Position numbers and translations under genes: made by a program. A DNA stretch of 12,131 nucleotides. Source: JAOUEA01 sp046732015. Its GTDB lineage: Bacteria > Actinomycetota > UBA4738 > HRBIN12. Below, piece by piece: positions 9,932-12,131 of the stretch. The notes under the pieces were generated by a model. That model saw nothing but the letters and a program-made list of their open reading frames with translations. It had not been told where the DNA came from and ran no database searches. Position 1 is the stretch's first letter. Each line of letters begins with the position of its first letter. Location of the stretch: positions 1 to 12,131 of the forward strand of contig JBKPMF010000123.1 of NCBI GenBank assembly GCA_046732015.1. Direction: 5' to 3'.

Positions 9932-10432
9932 TCACGTCGTGGTTCGGGTGTCGACCGGCGGGATGAAGGCACCGTGGTAGCGGGTGTTCACGCCGCCGAG
10001 CTCCTCGGTCTTGAGCAACGGGTGGCCATCCCACCCGTCGGGAAGCAGGATGCGGGTGAGGTCGGGATGGCCCTCGAACGCGATGCCGAAGAAGTCGTAG
10101 ACCTCGCGCTCGTGCCAGTTGGCCGTGGGGAACATCGGCGTCACCGTGGGCATCGTGGCGTCGCCTTCGGCCAGGCCAACCTTCACCCGGAGGCGGTGGA
10201 GGTGTTCCATGGAACGGAGCTCGTAGGCGAGCCAGAAGCGGGGGTCCTTGCCCGGCCAGTCGGTCGCGGTGAGGCTGGACAGGAACCCGAACGACAGGTC
10301 GGGATCATCGCGCAACCACCCCAGCGTCTCGAGCAACGACTCGCGCGCGACCACGGCAGTGACCTCCTCGCGCGCCACGATCGTGTCGGGGCACCGCTCG
10401 CGCACCCGCTCGGTGATCTGCGCGGGGTTCAC
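9932..10432 (-). CDS. nuoC: NADH-quinone oxidoreductase subunit C (NuoC)
   Basis: NuoC (30-kDa homologue) is a peripheral-arm structural subunit that packs against NuoD and NuoB and has no cofactor. The product is 166 aa, shorter than many actinobacterial NuoC proteins that carry N-terminal extensions, but it covers the core domain. The family signature WHEREVYDFFGIAFEGHPDL spans 106-125 and continues with TRILLPDGWDGHPLLK. The start is GTG at 10432. It overlaps the nuoB stop as GTGA (10429-10432), and a GGAG ribosome site at 10441-10444 sits 8 nt upstream. The open frame runs on to 10840, but that part reads nuoB out of frame and lacks NuoC similarity. Confidence 0.96.
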   Translation of the reverse strand: MNPAQITERVRERCPDTIVAREEVTAVVARESLLETLGWLRDDPDLSFGFLSSLTATDWPGKDPRFWLAYELRSMEHLHRLRVKVGLAEGDATMPTVTPMFPTANWHEREVYDFFGIAFEGHPDLTRILLPDGWDGHPLLKTEELGGVNTRYHGAFIPPVDTRTTT

Positions 10433-10947
10433 TTGAATGGCTCCGTGGTCCGCACCTTCTCCTGCAGCTTCAAGATGCCGTACATCAGCATCTCGGGCTT
10501 GGGTGGACACCCGGGCACGTAGATGTCGACGGGGACGATCGTGTCGACGCCCTGCACGATGGCGTAGTTCGTGAACATGCCACCGGCGCTCGCGCACACA
10601 CCCATGGAGATCACCCAGCGCGGCTCGGGCATCTGGTCGTAGATCCGGCGCAGCACCGGAGCCATCTTCTGGGAGACGCGGCCGGCCACGATCATCAGGT
10701 CGGCCTGCCGTGGGGATGCGCGGAACAGCTCCATGCCCCATCGCGACAGGTCGTACTTGCCCGCACCGGTCGACATCATCTCGATGGCGCAGCAGGCCAG
10801 ACCGAACGTGGCCGGCCACATCGACTGCTTCCTCGCCCACCCGACCGCCTTGTCCAGGCTCGTCAGCAGGACGCCGCGGCTGACCTCGTCCTCGATCTCC
10901 TCCGGCGTCTTACCGAGCTGGACGCCTTCGACGCGCTCAACGGGCAC
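10429..10947 (-). CDS. nuoB: NADH-quinone oxidoreductase subunit B (NuoB), [4Fe-4S] N2
   Basis: NuoB holds cluster N2, the last Fe-S centre, which reduces quinone in the NuoB/D/H cavity. The product is 172 aa. The four N2 ligands are all present: the tandem Cys52-Cys53 in FGLACCAIEMM, Cys118 in SMGVCASAGGMF and Cys147 in YVPGCPPKPEML. FRASPRQADLMIVAGRVSQK (75-94) is also diagnostic. The start is GTG at 10947, 6 nt after a GGAGG site. It overlaps the nuoA 3' end by 11 nt. The frame is open up to an ATG at 11022, but that extension is a run of Arg/Pro/Ser codons overlapping nuoA and is not NuoB-like. The gene ends in a GTGA overlap with nuoC. Confidence 0.97.
   Translation of the reverse strand: MPVERVEGVQLGKTPEEIEDEVSRGVLLTSLDKAVGWARKQSMWPATFGLACCAIEMMSTGAGKYDLSRWGMELFRASPRQADLMIVAGRVSQKMAPVLRRIYDQMPEPRWVISMGVCASAGGMFTNYAIVQGVDTIVPVDIYVPGCPPKPEMLMYGILKLQEKVRTTEPFK
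10441..10444 (-). promoter_or_regulatory. Shine-Dalgarno site of nuoC
   Basis: The minus strand reads GGAG 8 nt before the proposed GTG start at 10432, inside the last nuoB codons. The match is short, but it supports the GTG start over any later ATG, since the next in-frame ATG lies well inside the protein. Confidence 0.5.
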
Positions 10948-11389
10948 CGACGACCTCCGCTTCGTGCGCCTGATCCTGGTCGTCGGCGATCGCGGCCGCC
11001 TCCACGGGGGTGACCGTGTCATCCGTCCAGTCCAGCCCGCCCTTGCGCCAGACGTAGACGTACGCGACGAACACCAGGCCGATGAACACCGCCATCTCGA
11101 TCAACCCGAACAACCCGAGTCGGCGGAACGAGACCGCCCAGGGGAACAGGAAGATCGTCTCCACGTCGAAGATGATGAAGAGCATCGCCACCACGTAGAA
11201 CTTCACGCTGAACTTCTCACCACGAGGCAGGCGAACCGGGTCGTTGCCGCATTCGTAGGCGGACAGCTTCACGGGGTTCGGGCGGTTAGGCCGGAACCAG
11301 CGCGACACGATCATCGACACGACCCCGAAGGCCACCGCCAGCGCCGCCATCACGACGATCGGGAGGTAGTCGATCAGCACGGCGAGCAT
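10937..11389 (-). CDS. nuoA: NADH-quinone oxidoreductase subunit A (NuoA)
   Basis: NuoA (ND3 homologue) is a three-helix membrane subunit whose first loop reaches the quinone cavity. The product is 150 aa. Helices lie at about 6-31, 62-85 and 92-115. The loop carries SAYECGNDP with Cys47, equivalent to the ND3 loop cysteine. Helix 2 holds FDVETIFLFPWAV, with Asp75 and Glu77 matching the conserved acidic pair of E. coli NuoA. About 35 acidic, Ala-rich residues form the C-terminus. ATG 11389 lies 7 nt downstream of the reductase stop codon, but its only purine-rich leader is an AGG directly touching the ATG. GTG at 11380, with AGGA 8 nt upstream, would remove just three residues and is plausible. 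There is no room for a dedicated promoter between it and the upstream gene, so co-transcription is likely. Confidence 0.96.
   Translation of the reverse strand: MLAVLIDYLPIVVMAALAVAFGVVSMIVSRWFRPNRPNPVKLSAYECGNDPVRLPRGEKFSVKFYVVAMLFIIFDVETIFLFPWAVSFRRLGLFGLIEMAVFIGLVFVAYVYVWRKGGLDWTDDTVTPVEAAAIADDQDQAHEAEVVGAR
10954..10958 (-). promoter_or_regulatory. Shine-Dalgarno site of nuoB
   Basis: The minus strand reads GGAGG 6 nt before GTG 10947, inside the final codons of nuoA. Together with protein similarity it settles the nuoB start against the longer ATG version at 11022. Confidence 0.7.
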
Positions 11390-11396
11390 CCTAGCG

Positions 11397-12131
11397 TCAT
11401 GACGCGCGAGCGATCCGTTCGATGAGGGCGAACAGGCGGTCCTGACGGTCCCCGTCCTTGCCGTCGGTGAGGTTGGCCATGAGCCGCATCGCGAACCCCA
11501 TCACCCTCGGGTTCGGCAACAGGTGGCGCGTGGCACGGTTCATGATCGCGGGATGTCCGATGAGCTTGGCGAAACCACGGCCGATGGTGAAGTAGTCGCC
11601 GTAGCGCTCCCGCAGCACGGTGGGGTACATCATCGCGATGCCCGGGCGGTCATTCACCAGCGCCTCGTCGATCAGTTCCGCCGCGACCTCGGCGGTCTCG
11701 ATCGCGTACGCGATGCCTTCCCCGTTGAACGGGTTCACCGCACCGGCCGCGTCGCCGATCAGGAGCATGCCCGGCACGGCCTGCGGCACGCGGTTGAGGC
11801 TCATCGGCAACGGACCGGACAGCACACGGCCCTCGGCGGTGTCCTCGTTGATCTCCCACTCGGGAGGCAGCATCGTCGAGAACGCGTCGAACAGCCGCTG
11901 GGCCGAGACCTGCTTGAAATCCTTGAAGGTGTTCAGCAACCCGGCGCCCAGGTTGATCTGGCCGCCCGCCACTGGAAAGAGCCAGCCGTAACCCGGCAAC
12001 AGCAGGTCGCCCTCCCACAGGTCGAGCCACGACTCGAACCATGGCCCGGGGTGATAGGACGTCCGGTAGTAACGGCGCGCCGCGATGCCCAGGGGTCGCG
12101 AACCGTCGCGCTCGACCCCGGCGGGACGCGC
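11397..12131 (-). CDS. Geranylgeranyl/menaquinone reductase-family flavoprotein, 5' part missing
   Basis: This is the C-terminal 244 residues of a FAD-dependent oxidoreductase of the geranylgeranyl reductase family. The frame is open through the right edge; the TTG at 11999 is an internal Leu. Full-length relatives are around 400 aa, so the N-terminal Rossmann FAD motif lies outside. Visible are GIAARRYYRTSYHP, the WFESWLDLWEGDLLLPGYGW segment, WLFPVAGGQINLGAG (50-64) and the second FAD-contact motif LLIGDAAGAVNPFNGEGIAYA (123-143), all typical of actinobacterial members. Such enzymes saturate isoprenoid double bonds; the mycobacterial member Rv0561c (MenJ) reduces one isoprene unit of menaquinone. 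The gene ends 7 nt before nuoA, on the same strand. A role in tailoring the quinone used by complex I is inferred from family and context; an isoprenoid-lipid substrate remains possible. Confidence 0.85.
   Translation of the reverse strand, partial: ARPAGVERDGSRPLGIAARRYYRTSYHPGPWFESWLDLWEGDLLLPGYGWLFPVAGGQINLGAGLLNTFKDFKQVSAQRLFDAFSTMLPPEWEINEDTAEGRVLSGPLPMSLNRVPQAVPGMLLIGDAAGAVNPFNGEGIAYAIETAEVAAELIDEALVNDRPGIAMMYPTVLRERYGDYFTIGRGFAKLIGHPAIMNRATRHLLPNPRVMGFAMRLMANLTDGKDGDRQDRLFALIERIARAS

Noticed and set aside
8679..9980. A 433-codon open frame on the plus strand opposite nuoD
   Set aside because: It is antisense to a fully conserved nuoD, with shadow-type composition and no domain.
11997..11999. 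TTG as the start of a 200-codon gene at the right edge
   Set aside because: The frame continues without a stop to the window end and encodes clear family sequence (WFESWLDLWEGD), so the TTG is an internal Leu of a truncated larger gene.

Overview
The window is one stretch of minus-strand operon encoding the proton-pumping NADH:quinone oxidoreductase (respiratory complex I, NDH-1). In transcription order, from the right edge to the left, it holds the 3' part of a geranylgeranyl/menaquinone reductase-type flavoprotein gene, then nuoA, B, C, D, E, F, G, H, I, J, K and the first ~562 codons of nuoL. nuoM and nuoN would be expected beyond the left edge, but this window cannot show them.

The DNA is very G+C-rich, with G/C-ending codons almost throughout. 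Several protein details recall actinobacterial complex I: NuoD reads LHTGIEKN and ends DPVMGGVDR, NuoG has GVHPALLPGGR in its C-terminal half, and NuoI has NRHEDGLEKCIGCELCAYAC. A geranylgeranyl reductase-family gene directly ahead of nuoA also fits. I infer an Actinomycetota member, probably outside the best-studied Streptomyces/Mycobacterium groups (NuoC is short, 166 aa). The class-level placement is a guess.

Layout: 12131-11397 quinone-reductase fragment; 11389-8613 connecting (Q) module NuoABCD, where NuoA is membrane-bound and NuoB carries cluster N2; 8613-4310 NADH-dehydrogenase (N) module NuoEFG with FMN and most Fe-S clusters; 4310-2635 NuoH and NuoI, the quinone-chamber membrane subunit and the N6a/N6b ferredoxin-like subunit; 2628-1 membrane-arm subunits NuoJ, NuoK and NuoL. 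All the metal ligands I checked are present: N1a, N1b, N2, N3, N4, N5, N6a, N6b and the off-pathway N7. So are the key membrane carboxylates and lysines. The complex looks intact and functional. Electrons would pass from NADH through FMN and the Fe-S chain to a quinone, presumably menaquinone, which the upstream reductase may partly saturate.

Packing is extreme. No intergenic gap exceeds 8 nt, and most junctions overlap by 1, 4 or 11 nt (ATGA, GTGA, TGATG) or abut. There is no room for intergenic promoters, terminators, RNA genes or mobile elements, and I saw none. The large plus-strand open frames are antisense shadows caused by G+C-rich third codon positions. I found no new biological system. 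The points worth a second look are small: a perfect hairpin over the nuoG Shine-Dalgarno, start-codon choices, an 8-G run inside nuoG, unusual residues in the NuoF FMN/NADH loop, and the link to the quinone-modifying gene.
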